Source: Paenarthrobacter aurescens TC1 (lineage in GTDB: Bacteria > Actinomycetota > Actinomycetes > Actinomycetales > Micrococcaceae). From it: 64,000 nt of DNA. A program made the translations under genes and the position numbers. Under the pieces are notes generated by a model, which saw nothing but the letters and a program-made list of their open reading frames with translations, was not told the origin of the DNA and did not search any database. Position 1 is the first letter of the stretch. The number at the start of each line of letters is the position of its first letter. This document shows positions 33,772 to 44,871 of the stretch, piece after piece. The DNA is taken from positions 1,240,001 to 1,304,000 of the forward strand of contig CP000474.1 in NCBI GenBank assembly GCA_000014925.1, in the 5' to 3' direction.

Positions 33772-34693
33772 GGTGGATGTACCTTTCCTGGATGAGCCCG
33801 CGGCGCGTCGCAGCGAGGGCAGCACCGTCCAAGCCATCGCCGAGCGGGGCCACCACCTCAATCCCAGCCGAAGCGAGGGACTTCCGCAAGAGCGCCGCGA
33901 AGAAGTCCGATCCCACCACACCACCCAGCATCGCCACGCGGGGTCTGCCGCCCTCGTCGCCGCCGGATGCAAGCTTCACCGTGTGGGTCAGGATGCGGCA
34001 AGCCTCGCCGATGATGTCATGTGCGACCGCGTCACCCGCCTCCGCTGCGTGCAGAACCAGCGGCGCGAAGCGGGCCATTGCCCGGTAGGGGTTCTCGTTC
34101 GCGGCGAGCCACCCCGGAAGCATTTCCGCCGAGTCCACCAGAGCGCCAGCCGCGGCTGACAACGACGTAGCAGGGCCGCCGTCGTGCGCTTCAAGAACTG
34201 CTTGGAGTCCCTGCTGACCGATCCATCGACCGCTGCCGCGATCACCAAGGTAGGGTCCCCAGCCGTCAGCCCGGTGCAGCACACCGGCTTCATCGAAGCG
34301 GAAAGCCACGGCACCTGTGCCCACGATCAGCGTGGTGCCGGGGGCGCCTTGGAGCGCGCCGAGTTGGGCGGCCGTGGCATCGGAGAGGACCGCCGCAGGC
34401 ACGCTGAACCTTTGAGCCAACATGGTGGCGAGTTCCTGCGACTTCTCCGCGGATGCTTCGACGCCTGCCACGGCCGCACCAACGCTGGTGATCGCACCGA
34501 CGGGAAGCCCTGGCGGCAACAAGCTGACCGTCTCGAGGAGGAGTTCGAACGCGAGGGTAGGCCCGTTATCCACGTGCACCCCGGGGAAACCATGCTGGTC
34601 GGCGGCACCCAGCAACTCCGTACCGCTGCGCAACTCCACGCGGCAACGGCTCTTCCCTACATCGGCAGCAAGAACAACCTCGGTGGCTTCCAT
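33746..34693 (-). CDS. BadF/BadG-type N-acetylglucosamine/N-acetylmuramate kinase
   Basis: This 315-residue ASKHA-fold kinase has phosphate-1 motif LAADVGKSRCRVEL, DATAAQLGALQG, phosphate-2 IVGTGAVAFR and GWGPYLGDRGSGRWIGQQGL, the signature of the BadF/BadG/BcrA/BcrD group with GlcNAc kinases. Next to murQ it would supply MurNAc-6-P or GlcNAc-6-P from the imported sugar. The ATG at 34693 lies about 13 bp from a run of 74-bp tandem repeats, which must contain or precede its promoter. Confidence 0.9.
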   Translation of the reverse strand: MEATEVVLAADVGKSRCRVELRSGTELLGAADQHGFPGVHVDNGPTLAFELLLETVSLLPPGLPVGAITSVGAAVAGVEASAEKSQELATMLAQRFSVPAAVLSDATAAQLGALQGAPGTTLIVGTGAVAFRFDEAGVLHRADGWGPYLGDRGSGRWIGQQGLQAVLEAHDGGPATSLSAAAGALVDSAEMLPGWLAANENPYRAMARFAPLVLHAAEAGDAVAHDIIGEACRILTHTVKLASGGDEGGRPRVAMLGGVVGSDFFAALLRKSLASAGIEVVAPLGDGLDGAALAATRRGLIQERYIHRDGTNWPD

Positions 34694-34705
34694 GGATCAA
34701 CCCTA

Positions 34706-34998
34706 TGTTGCGAGGCCTGATCCGCAGGGTATGGCTTGCGCTAAGGGTGCAGAGCGGGCCTCTCAGTGGGTGGGCTCTCTGTTGCGAGGCCTGATCCGCA
34801 GGGTATGGCTTGCGCTTAGCGTGCGGAGCGGGCCTCGCAGTGGGTGGGCTCTCTGTTGCGAGGCCTGATCCGCAGGGTATGGCTTGCGCTAAGGGTGCAG
34901 AGCGGGCCTCTCAGTGGGTGGGCTCTCTGTTGCGAGGCCTGATCCGCAGGGTATGGCTTGCGCTTAGCGTGCAGAGCGGGCCTCGCAACGCGCGCGCA
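34706..34998 (+). repeat. Tandem 74-bp repeat, just under four copies
   Basis: Units start TGTTGCGAGGCCTGATCC at 34706, 34780, 34854 and 34928, an exact 74-bp period. Copies 1 and 3 share one variant (CTAAGGGTGCAGAG) and copies 2 and 4 another (CTTAGCGTGC), so the array grew by duplication of a two-unit block. The last unit diverges after GCGGGCCTCGCAACG. Each unit contains TTGCGAGGCC and GGCCTC(T/G)CA, which can fold back on each other. The period is not a multiple of three, so it is not protein-coding. A related 73-bp array lies on the other side of the next gene. Confidence 0.95.
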
Positions 34999-35043
34999 AC
35001 TTCTGTGGAGGAATAGTCGCAGCGCCTCTCAGGGGCCAAATCT

Positions 35044-36018
35044 GTGGATAACGCAACGCCGCTGACCGTTTCCGGCAAGCATGGTCCCATGCGGAAACCC
35101 ATGCCACTGCCGTCGGAGATCGACCCGGAAGGCTTCCTTGTCAGCGATGCGTACGCGGCTGGCGTGCCACGCGGGAGGCTGCAATCGGCAAGTCTCGTCA
35201 CACCCAGCCGCGGAATCAGGGTGAGCCGGAGCGATAGCCCCAACGTGGCGCTACTTGCACGGCTGCACACGGCCGTCACTCCCAGATGCGCGGTCAGCCA
35301 CGTGACCTCTGCGCTCCTCTGGTCGATCCCGCTTCCGATATATCTGGAGGAGGAGGCCAAGAACGGCGTTATCCATGTGACGCGACGACACGAAATTGGG
35401 CGGGTCAAGCGTCGCGGTGTGGTCGGGCATCGGGCTCCGCTCTTGGCAAGGGATGTTCACGTGGTTAACGGGATCCAACTGACTTCGCCGGAGTGGACCT
35501 GGATGGATCTGGCGCGGCACATGGGGCGGTCTTCGCTTGTGGCCGCCGGAGACTTTCTGTTGGCCCGGGAGAATCCGTTGTCCTCGATCGAGGCGATCCA
35601 GGAAGTCATTGACCGACGACCCAAGGTCAAGGGAATCAGGATGGCCCGGGAGATTCTGCCGTTGCTGCGCGTTGGCGTCGACTCTCCGCAGGAATCCCGG
35701 CTGCGGTTGAAAATCGTCGACGCCGGACTGCCGGAGCCAGCGGTCACACAGCCCGTCTTCGATGAACACGGTAGGTACATATCCACGCCGGACCTCCAGT
35801 ACAAGGAGTACAAAATTGCCATGGAGTATGAGGGTGACCATCATCGCTCCGACCCCGTGCAGTGGGGTAAGGACATCGAACGTGACGACCGGCTTCGAGC
35901 TATGGGCTGGATCGTGCTCAGATTCTCCGATGTCCAGATGAAAGGTGGATGGGCTAACGCCGAACGTAAGGTGCGCGACGCGTTGGTGTCGCGCGGGTGG
36001 CGAGGCCCGGCGTCGTAA
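35044..36018 (+). CDS. DUF559-domain (Vsr/MutH-like nuclease fold) protein
   Basis: This 324-residue protein has an N-terminal part resembling AbiEi-type winged-helix proteins (DPEGFLVSDAYAAGVPRGRL) and a C-terminal DUF559 domain. STPDLQYKEYKIAMEYEGDH, then HRSDPVQWGKDIERDDRLRA and GWIVLRFSDV contain the D, E and K-type positions of a PD-(D/E)XK nuclease. Such two-part proteins are common and uncharacterised in actinobacteria. The start is uncertain: GTG at 35044 or ATG at 35089. The GTG lies in TGTGGATAA, a perfect 9-mer DnaA box, probably by chance. The gene is flanked by related tandem repeats on both sides. Confidence 0.75.
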   Translation: MDNATPLTVSGKHGPMRKPMPLPSEIDPEGFLVSDAYAAGVPRGRLQSASLVTPSRGIRVSRSDSPNVALLARLHTAVTPRCAVSHVTSALLWSIPLPIYLEEEAKNGVIHVTRRHEIGRVKRRGVVGHRAPLLARDVHVVNGIQLTSPEWTWMDLARHMGRSSLVAAGDFLLARENPLSSIEAIQEVIDRRPKVKGIRMAREILPLLRVGVDSPQESRLRLKIVDAGLPEPAVTQPVFDEHGRYISTPDLQYKEYKIAMEYEGDHHRSDPVQWGKDIERDDRLRAMGWIVLRFSDVQMKGGWANAERKVRDALVSRGWRGPAS

Positions 36019-36033
36019 TTCGCGCACGGTTGT

Positions 36034-36284
36034 GGGTGCAGAGCGGGCCTCGCAACGCAGGGGCGCAATTTGTGGGGCCTGGTGTGCAGGGAATGCGGCG
36101 GGTTGAGGGTGCAGAGCGGGCCTCGCAACGCTGGGGCGCAATTTGTGGGGCCTGGTGTGCAGGGGATGGGGTGGGTTGTGGGTGCAGAGCGGGCCTCGCA
36201 ACGCAGGGGCGCAATTTGTGGGGCCTGGTGTGCAGGGAATGCGGCGGGTTGAGGGTGCAGAGCGGGCCTCGCAACGCTGGGGCC
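36034..36284 (+). repeat. Tandem 73-bp repeat, three full units plus a core
   Basis: GGGTGCAGAGCGGGCCTCGC starts at 36034, 36107, 36180 and 36253, an exact 73-bp period. Units alternate between AACGCAGGGG and AACGCTGGGG variants, again a two-unit block duplication. Aligned with the 74-bp units at 34706-34998, they share GGGTGCAGAGCGGGCCTC, a GGGGC or GTGGGC segment, and GGCCTG...GCAGGG. So the arrays on the two sides of the DUF559 gene belong to one repeat family. It begins 16 bp after the DUF559 stop and ends 95 bp before purH. Confidence 0.95.
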
Positions 36285-36378
36285 ACGAGGACGTAAAACC
36301 GGGGCGGCAACGAAACACGATAAACTCTCCGTATCCCCACCACCCGCGACATCTACGCGAACTAAGACGGAGACTTTT

Positions 36379-38049
36379 GTGAGCTTGACGCAGCTTGACC
36401 GTGTTCCCATCCGCCGTGCACTGATCTCGGTTTACGACAAGACGGGACTGGAGGAGCTCGCGAAGGGCCTGCATGCAGCAGGCGTCGCCATTGTTTCCAC
36501 CGGCTCCACCGCCAAGAAGATCGCCGCCGCAGGCATCCCGGTGAAGGAAGTCGAAGAAGTCACCGGCTCCCCGGAAATGCTGGACGGCCGCGTCAAGACC
36601 CTGCACCCGCGCGTGCACGGCGGCATCCTGGCCGACCGCCGCGTCCCGGCCCACATGGACACCCTGGCCGGTATGGAGATCGAAACGTTCGACCTCGTGG
36701 TGGTGAACCTGTACCCGTTCGTCGAGACCGTGAAGTCCGGCGCAGCACAGGATGACGTCGTTGAGCAGATCGACATCGGAGGCCCCGCCATGGTGCGTTC
36801 GGCTGCGAAGAACCACGCCGCCGTCGCCATCGTCACGGACCCCAACTTCTACGGCGCAGTAGTCGACGCCGCCGCTCACGGCGGTTTCGACCTGAACACC
36901 CGCCGCCGCCTTGCCGCCAAGGCCTTCGCGCACACCGCGAGCTACGACAACGCTGTTGCTTCATGGACTGCCAGCCAGTTCCTGGACGAAGACGGCGACG
37001 GCATCATCGACTGGCCCGCCTACGCCGGCCTGTCCCTGGAACGCTCAGAGGTCCTCCGTTACGGCGAAAACCCGCACCAGCAGGCCGCACTGTACGTGGA
37101 CAAGGCTGCCCCCGCCGGTATCGCCCAGGCCGACCAGTTGCACGGCAAGGCCATGAGCTACAACAACTTCGTCGACGCCGATGCCGCCCTCCGCGCTGCC
37201 TTCGACTTCGCGGAGCCCGCGGTCGCGATCATCAAGCACGCCAACCCGTGCGGCGTAGCTGTTGGTTCCGCCGACGCTGCAGACCCGATCGCCGACGCCC
37301 ACGCCAAGGCCCACGCCTGCGACCCCGTCTCCGCTTTCGGTGGCGTGATCGCCGCGAACCGCACCGTCACCGCAGGCATGGCCCGCACGGTCGCCGACAT
37401 CTTCACCGAGGTTGTCATCGCCCCGGACTTCGAGCCCGAAGCCGTGGAGATCCTCTCCAAGAAGAAGAACATCCGCCTCCTCGCCCTGCCCGAGGGCTAC
37501 GGCCGCTACCCTTCCGAGATGCGCCAGGTCTCCGGTGGCGTCCTGGTCCAGATGAGCGACAAGGTGGACGCCGACGGCGACAACCCCGCCAACTGGACCC
37601 TCGCAGCCGGCGAAGCCGCCGACGACGCAACCCTCGCGGACCTCGCTTTCGCCTGGACTGCCTGCCGCGCTGCCAAGTCCAACGCCATCCTGATCGCCAA
37701 CCACGGTGCAGCCGTGGGCATCGGCATGGGCCAGGTCAACCGCCTGGACTCCTGCCGCCTTGCCGTGGAGCGCGCCAACACGCTGGGCGTGAAGGTGGAG
37801 TCCGACGTCGAAGGTGCCGGCGGCGCGTCAAACGCCAGCGGCGGGGACGCACCTGAGCGTGCACGCGGTGCCGTTGCTTCCTCGGACGCGTTCTTCCCGT
37901 TCGCTGATGGCCTGCAGATCCTGATCGACGCAGGCGTCCGCGCCGTCGTCCAGCCGGGCGGTTCCGTCCGTGACGAGGAAGTCATCGCCGCAGCCAACGC
38001 TGCCGGCATCACGATGTACTTCACGGGCGCACGCCACTTCTTCCACTAG
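36379..38049 (+). CDS. purH: Bifunctional AICAR formyltransferase/IMP cyclohydrolase
   Basis: This 556-residue enzyme catalyses the last two steps of IMP synthesis. The N-terminal cyclohydrolase ([19 protein letters not shown] to about residue 200) has the [16 protein letters not shown] motif. The C-terminal transformylase has [14 protein letters not shown] and [13 protein letters not shown] with the catalytic Lys-His. A Gly/Ser/Ala-rich insertion ([20 protein letters not shown]) near residue 480 is a lineage feature, not a frameshift, because the frame continues into [13 protein letters not shown]. The GTG at 36379 has CGGAGA upstream. A strong terminator follows. Confidence 0.97.
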   Translation: MSLTQLDRVPIRRALISVYDKTGLEELAKGLHAAGVAIVSTGSTAKKIAAAGIPVKEVEEVTGSPEMLDGRVKTLHPRVHGGILADRRVPAHMDTLAGMEIETFDLVVVNLYPFVETVKSGAAQDDVVEQIDIGGPAMVRSAAKNHAAVAIVTDPNFYGAVVDAAAHGGFDLNTRRRLAAKAFAHTASYDNAVASWTASQFLDEDGDGIIDWPAYAGLSLERSEVLRYGENPHQQAALYVDKAAPAGIAQADQLHGKAMSYNNFVDADAALRAAFDFAEPAVAIIKHANPCGVAVGSADAADPIADAHAKAHACDPVSAFGGVIAANRTVTAGMARTVADIFTEVVIAPDFEPEAVEILSKKKNIRLLALPEGYGRYPSEMRQVSGGVLVQMSDKVDADGDNPANWTLAAGEAADDATLADLAFAWTACRAAKSNAILIANHGAAVGIGMGQVNRLDSCRLAVERANTLGVKVESDVEGAGGASNASGGDAPERARGAVASSDAFFPFADGLQILIDAGVRAVVQPGGSVRDEEVIAAANAAGITMYFTGARHFFH

Positions 38050-38085
38050 AAGAGGTAGCCCGACGGGCCCAAGCACCACAACGCA

Positions 38086-38119
38086 ACGGCGGCCGCCCCC
38101 GGTAGGGGACGGCCGCCGT
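38086..38119. terminator. Bidirectional terminator after purH
   Basis: ACGGCGGCCGCCCCC pairs with GGGGACGGCCGCCGT around a GGTA loop with one C/A mismatch. It lies between purH and the convergent protease gene. Confidence 0.85.
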
Positions 38120-38147
38120 CGTATTTAACAGGGACTTGCTGATTCGG

Positions 38148-39152
38148 TTATGAAGCCGCCGCTGCAGTGTTGTACGTGGACTGGATCACGGTGCCCCAGT
38201 ACGGGCCGTACATGGTGGTGGAGTTGCTGCCGTATCCGTAGCTGTTCACGGAGTTCTGGTAGCCGGTGGAGCTGTTGCCGATGAACCACGGTCCGCCCGA
38301 GGATCCACCGGTCATGTTGCAAGGGATGCCCTGGCTGTTGAACTGCGGGTTGTAGGGATCGTTGGTAGCGGTGCCGGAGCAGCTCTTGAGCGATTCGCCG
38401 TTGAAGGGCGAGCCTGCCGGGTAGCCAAAGGCCTTGTAGCTCAGGCCGCGGGCGGCATTGAACTGGACGCCTGAGGAACCAACCACGTCGGCAAGCTTCT
38501 GGCCGTTGAGGGTGTTCATGACGGCGAAGGCGGTGTCGTACTGCATGTTGCCGTTGGAGGCCCACTGGGTGGGGGCGTACAGCGCCTTTGCCGTCCACTT
38601 CCCGTAGGGTGCTGCACCGTTGAGGTAGGCGGGAACGAAGACGAAGTTGGTGGCGTAAGCGCCGGGGCCTTCGTTGAGGCAGTGTCCGGCGGTGGACACG
38701 GTGCTCTTGTTGGCTGCGGTGACGGAGTTGCCTGAGCAGACGTAGTTGGAGCCGCCCAGGGTGAAGAAGATCTTGCCGATGTGCTTGACCGGCGTTTCGC
38801 TCTGGTTCACCTTCCGATCGATGGTTTTGGAGTCGGTTGCTGCCGGCTGTCCGGCGATGCTGCTGATGGCGCCCGGGGCTTCAGTGACCGGGGCTTTGCC
38901 GAGGTTGAGGAGCTTGCCGCGTTCCAGTGCTTTGGCGGCTAGGATTTCGCCGGACTTGGCATTCTTCATGCGTTCGGGTGTCCAGTAGTCTGCAGCGCCG
39001 GCGTCCGACACTACATGGCTGCTGACCGCGGCGCCGCTGGAGTCTGTGGTGTTTACCGGAGCCGCGTTGGCGCTGGTGGTTCCAACCAGCGCCAGGATTG
39101 CGGCAGCGGACAGACTCAGCAGGCTTGTGGCCAGGGTCTTGGTTTTTGTCAC
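38148..39152 (-). CDS. Secreted trypsin-like serine protease (S1 family)
   Basis: The GTG at 39152 (AGGAA upstream) gives 334 residues with a Sec signal peptide (LLSLSAAAILALVGTTSANA), a propeptide-like stretch of about 100 residues, and an S1 catalytic domain. His is in STAGHCLNEG, Asp in MQYDTAFAVMN and Ser in MTGGSSGGPWF. It resembles glutamyl-endopeptidase/V8-type secreted proteases. The longer open frame to 39257 adds 35 residues before the signal peptide and is rejected. The gene is convergent with purH across a terminator. Confidence 0.9.
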   Translation of the reverse strand: MTKTKTLATSLLSLSAAAILALVGTTSANAAPVNTTDSSGAAVSSHVVSDAGAADYWTPERMKNAKSGEILAAKALERGKLLNLGKAPVTEAPGAISSIAGQPAATDSKTIDRKVNQSETPVKHIGKIFFTLGGSNYVCSGNSVTAANKSTVSTAGHCLNEGPGAYATNFVFVPAYLNGAAPYGKWTAKALYAPTQWASNGNMQYDTAFAVMNTLNGQKLADVVGSSGVQFNAARGLSYKAFGYPAGSPFNGESLKSCSGTATNDPYNPQFNSQGIPCNMTGGSSGGPWFIGNSSTGYQNSVNSYGYGSNSTTMYGPYWGTVIQSTYNTAAAAS

Positions 39153-39257
39153 GTTGTTCCTACCTATCGAGGGAGTGAGGCGGCCAGTGATGGCGACCGC
39201 CGACTGACGTGATTGAAGGTACCCAACGTATGACAACTTTGTAAAGAGATGTTTCAT

Positions 39258-41949
<2,692 letters not shown>

Positions 41950-41961
41950 TCCTGGTATAAC

Positions 41962-42002
41962 GCAACAGGCCCGCAGGCATTGCCTGCGGGCCTGTTGCTT
42001 TT
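41962..42002 (+). terminator. Intrinsic terminator of icd
   Basis: GCAACAGGCCCGCAGGCA pairs perfectly over 18 bp with TGCCTGCGGGCCTGTTGC and is followed by TTTT. It also ends the convergent FAD oxidase gene. Confidence 0.92.
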
Positions 42003-42012
42003 AAGCGAGGAT

Positions 42013-43122
42013 TCAGCGTTCCGCGTGGAACCGCTCAGGTGCCACGCCGCCGTCGACGATGTCCTTCAGCACCCGGCCGATTGCCGGTGTGAACTTGAAG
42101 CCGTGGCCCGAGAAGCCGGCACCCACAACCAACGGACCGAAGTGGTCCAGCACAAAGTCCTCGTTGGGCGTGGTGGTGTAGGTGCAGCTGATGGGAACCG
42201 CGGTGGAAGGGTCGACGCCGGGAAGCCACTCTTCTGCGTACCGCACCAAAGCTTCCATCTGGTGGGGGATGGGCTCGAACGTGCGCTCGTCCGGATCCAT
42301 GACGGGGCCGACGCCGTGCCAGCCGGCCTTCACGCCTTCGCCGGGAGTGAGCATGCCGTAAACGGGGCTGTACCAGTACTCGTACGCTTCGTTGTTCGGA
42401 TCGGGGTCCGGGCTGTGGTTGAAGCTCGGCCACACCAACGTGTTATCCCTGGGAGTGAAGTGGGCAGGCTGTTCCTGGGTGACCACCAAAGCCGGGAGAT
42501 CAGTGAGCTTGCCGATGAGCTTGGGTGTCCAGGCGCCGGCCGTGACCACCACGCGGCTGGCCGTGTACTCCGTCTCCTCCGTCACCACCACCGCTGATTC
42601 GCCGCCGGTGACACGAATGTCCCGGACCGGCGTCGAGTACTTGAAAACAGCACCGTGCGCTTCCGCTGATTTCCGCAGCGCCACCAGGGCGTCAGCCGAG
42701 CGGATCCGCCCGGAGCCTGGCACGAAGAGGACGTCGGTAGCGAAGTTCATGCCCAGCCAGCGGTTGGCGGCTTCATCAGGGGAGATGAAGTAGCTCTCGA
42801 TACCGCGTGCCTCGTGGGCTTCCCGCACTTGCCGTAAGCGGGGGACGTTGCCGTGGTTCACCAGCCCCACCATGTCCAGGAGCGGGGCGCCGTGCTCGGC
42901 CGCGAGTTCGTCCCAGAGCGTCTTGGACTCTGCCAGCAGGTCCAGGTAATCGGCCTCGGCGTAAGCGGTGTTGAAGTTGCGGGTGGCGCCGTGGGAGGCG
43001 CCGATGTGGTGCCCGGCCTCGAACTGCTCCAACAGAACCACTGAGCGACCAGCCCGGGCGAGTTGCCACGCGGCAGCCGATCCCATGGCTCCTCCGCCAA
43101 CAACTACGACGTCAACCTGCAT
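42013..43122 (-). CDS. Monomeric sarcosine oxidase/N-methylamino-acid oxidase-like FAD enzyme
   Basis: The ATG at 43122 (GGAG upstream) gives 369 residues. The N-terminus VDVVVVGGGAMGSAAAWQLA binds FAD; SHGATRNFNTAY and the C-terminal ISCTYTTTPNEDFVLDHFG carry the conserved Cys that holds FAD covalently in monomeric sarcosine oxidase, followed by the GAGFSGHGFKFTPAIG block. It oxidises N-methyl or related amines to an aldehyde or imine plus H2O2. It lies 91 bp downstream of phnE on the same strand, so it may work on an aminophosphonate (for example an N-methylated one) brought in by PhnCDE; that substrate is inference. Confidence 0.88.
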   Translation of the reverse strand: MQVDVVVVGGGAMGSAAAWQLARAGRSVVLLEQFEAGHHIGASHGATRNFNTAYAEADYLDLLAESKTLWDELAAEHGAPLLDMVGLVNHGNVPRLRQVREAHEARGIESYFISPDEAANRWLGMNFATDVLFVPGSGRIRSADALVALRKSAEAHGAVFKYSTPVRDIRVTGGESAVVVTEETEYTASRVVVTAGAWTPKLIGKLTDLPALVVTQEQPAHFTPRDNTLVWPSFNHSPDPDPNNEAYEYWYSPVYGMLTPGEGVKAGWHGVGPVMDPDERTFEPIPHQMEALVRYAEEWLPGVDPSTAVPISCTYTTTPNEDFVLDHFGPLVVGAGFSGHGFKFTPAIGRVLKDIVDGGVAPERFHAER

Positions 43123-43213
43123 GCCTGCTCCATCCACAAAGTCCGCGACTCCAACCGGGGCCCCAAAGAGGGCCACCTCCCATTCTGCCCCCTAGTTGCG
43201 TTAGCTACGGACG

Positions 43214-44068
43214 TTACGCAGCCAAGCGCCTGCGGATCCACGCGGAGAACTGGTCCACCACAATGATCAGCACCAGCACGATCAGGATGTGCGTGAGCAT
43301 GGAGTCGAACTGGAACGACTTGATGGACTGGTTTATCAGCAGGCCAATGCCACCGGCGCCCACCAGGCCAAGGACCAGCGAGGACCGCACGTTGACGTCG
43401 AAGCGGTAAAGCAGCAGGCCAACAAATTGCGGAACCGCCATGGGCAGCGTTGCGTTGGCCACCTGCTGGATCCGGTTGGCGCCGGCGGTCCGGAGTGCCT
43501 CTTGGGGTCCGGCGTCGATCTCCTCCATCGATTCCGCCCACAGCTTCCCCATCACACCCGTGTTGTGGCAGATCAGGGCGAGCACGCCCGCGAACGGACC
43601 AAGCCCGACGGCGGTGACGAAGATCAGGGCGAACACAATGTCCGGCACGGCGCGGAAAAACGACAGGATGGCGCGTGCTGCCTGGTAAACGAGCCGGTGC
43701 GGGCTGGTGTTCTCTGCTGCCAGCGCAGCCAGGAGCAGGGCGAATGGCACGGACAACGTAGTCCCCAGGAGGCCGATCCACAACGTCACCAGTGTGGCTT
43801 CGAGCCCGGGTTTGAGGGTTTTCTCCCAGCTGAGGTCCGGCGGGAACGCGTCGCCGATGAACGCTGCCATGCCCTTCCAGCCGTCAACCAAAAGTTCGGG
43901 TTTGAAGTCCGTCCCTTCGATGGCCACGGCGTGAAGTCCGACGACGGCGGCAGCCACTGCCGCCGTCGTGATCCACCGCAGCGGCTTCTTCGGGCGGACC
44001 AGTGCCACACGGGGTTGGGCCGAAGAGCCCCGTCGCGCGACGGCCGGGGTCAGGGTGTGGGGTGTCAT
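43214..44068 (-). CDS. phnE: Phosphonate ABC transporter permease
   Basis: The ATG at 44068 gives 284 residues with about six membrane segments. The PhnE/BPD_transp_1 signature is SMEEIDAGPQEALRTAGANR, in the EAA-loop position, then FDVNVRSSLVLGLVGAGGIG near the C-terminus. It forms the membrane channel with PhnC and PhnD. It overlaps the phnC stop by 4 bp. The open frame extends 100 codons further upstream but within phnC, and is not used. Confidence 0.93.
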   Translation of the reverse strand: MTPHTLTPAVARRGSSAQPRVALVRPKKPLRWITTAAVAAAVVGLHAVAIEGTDFKPELLVDGWKGMAAFIGDAFPPDLSWEKTLKPGLEATLVTLWIGLLGTTLSVPFALLLAALAAENTSPHRLVYQAARAILSFFRAVPDIVFALIFVTAVGLGPFAGVLALICHNTGVMGKLWAESMEEIDAGPQEALRTAGANRIQQVANATLPMAVPQFVGLLLYRFDVNVRSSLVLGLVGAGGIGLLINQSIKSFQFDSMLTHILIVLVLIIVVDQFSAWIRRRLAA

Positions 44069-44871
44069 GCTGCCTGGGTCCTGTCTGAAACGATCGCGTC
44101 TGAAGCGATCCTGTCCGGGGCGTACAAGGTATCGAGGTGGTCCGCCGTGACCTCTGGGGAGGGGAGGTCGAAGGTCATGGAGCCTTGGAGTAGGCCGATG
44201 GACCTGTCCGCGTACCGAAGTGCGAGGTCGGGCTGGTGCAGCACAGCGGCCACGGCCAGTCCTTCCGAATGCGCGAGTTCCCGCAGCAGCGACATGACTT
44301 GCTCGGCAGCGTGCGGATCCAATGCGGACACCGGTTCGTCGGCGAGTACGACGTCGGCCCGCTGGCAAAGTGCCCGGGCTACGGCCACGCGCTGCTGCTG
44401 ACCGCCGGACAAACGGCCGACACGGTCGAATGCCCGGTCCGCGAGGCCGACCCGGTCCAGGCAGTCGAGGGCTTCCTGTTGAACGTCGGCGGGGAACAGC
44501 AGTGGACTGAGTGAGCGGACGGTGGGGATCCGCGACAGTGCGCCGGCGCAGACGTTGTCCAAGGCCGTGCGGCGGGGGACCAAATGGATCTTCTGGAAGA
44601 TCATGGCCATCCGTTGCCTCGTCTGCTGCAGTTCACGGCCCTGCAGGTTCTCCAGCGCGGCGCCATCGATGCTGATGCTGCCGGCGTCCGGGGAAGTGAT
44701 GCCCATGACGCAGCGCAGGGTGGTGGACTTGCCGGAACCGTTAGCGCCCAGGAAAGCCACCACCTCACCGGCTGCAACGGAGAAGTCGACGCCCTGCAGC
44801 ACGGTCCGTCCGTTGAAGGATTTGCGCAAGCCTTGGACGGAGAGAAGCGGGCCCTGCCCGACGCGAGGCAT
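44065..44871 (-). CDS. phnC: Phosphonate ABC transporter ATP-binding protein
   Basis: This 268-residue ATPase has Walker A GANGSGKST near residue 38, the signature RLSGGQQQRVAVARAL, Walker B VVLADEPVSALDP and an H-loop in VAAVLHQPD. The arrangement phnD-phnC-phnE and the PhnC-type QTRQRMAMIFQKIHLVPRRT segment support phosphonate uptake. The start shares one base with the phnD stop (TAATG). Confidence 0.93.
   Translation of the reverse strand: MPRVGQGPLLSVQGLRKSFNGRTVLQGVDFSVAAGEVVAFLGANGSGKSTTLRCVMGITSPDAGSISIDGAALENLQGRELQQTRQRMAMIFQKIHLVPRRTALDNVCAGALSRIPTVRSLSPLLFPADVQQEALDCLDRVGLADRAFDRVGRLSGGQQQRVAVARALCQRADVVLADEPVSALDPHAAEQVMSLLRELAHSEGLAVAAVLHQPDLALRYADRSIGLLQGSMTFDLPSPEVTADHLDTLYAPDRIASDAIVSDRTQAA

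Noticed and set aside
35043..35051. Perfect DnaA box TGTGGATAA
   Set aside because: A single 9-mer with no cluster of boxes, no dnaA/dnaN and no AT-rich unwinding region nearby; expected by chance in 64 kb.
34706..36284. Regular repeats resembling CRISPR arrays
   Set aside because: The units are contiguous 73-74-bp tandem copies with no variable spacers, and no cas genes are in the window.
35251..36933. Antisense open frame spanning the DUF559 gene, the 73-bp repeats and the start of purH
   Set aside because: It crosses two well-supported genes and a non-coding repeat; it arises from GC bias.
37045..37704. Val/Gly-rich antisense open frame in purH
   Set aside because: A typical antisense shadow of high-GC coding sequence; purH itself is certain.
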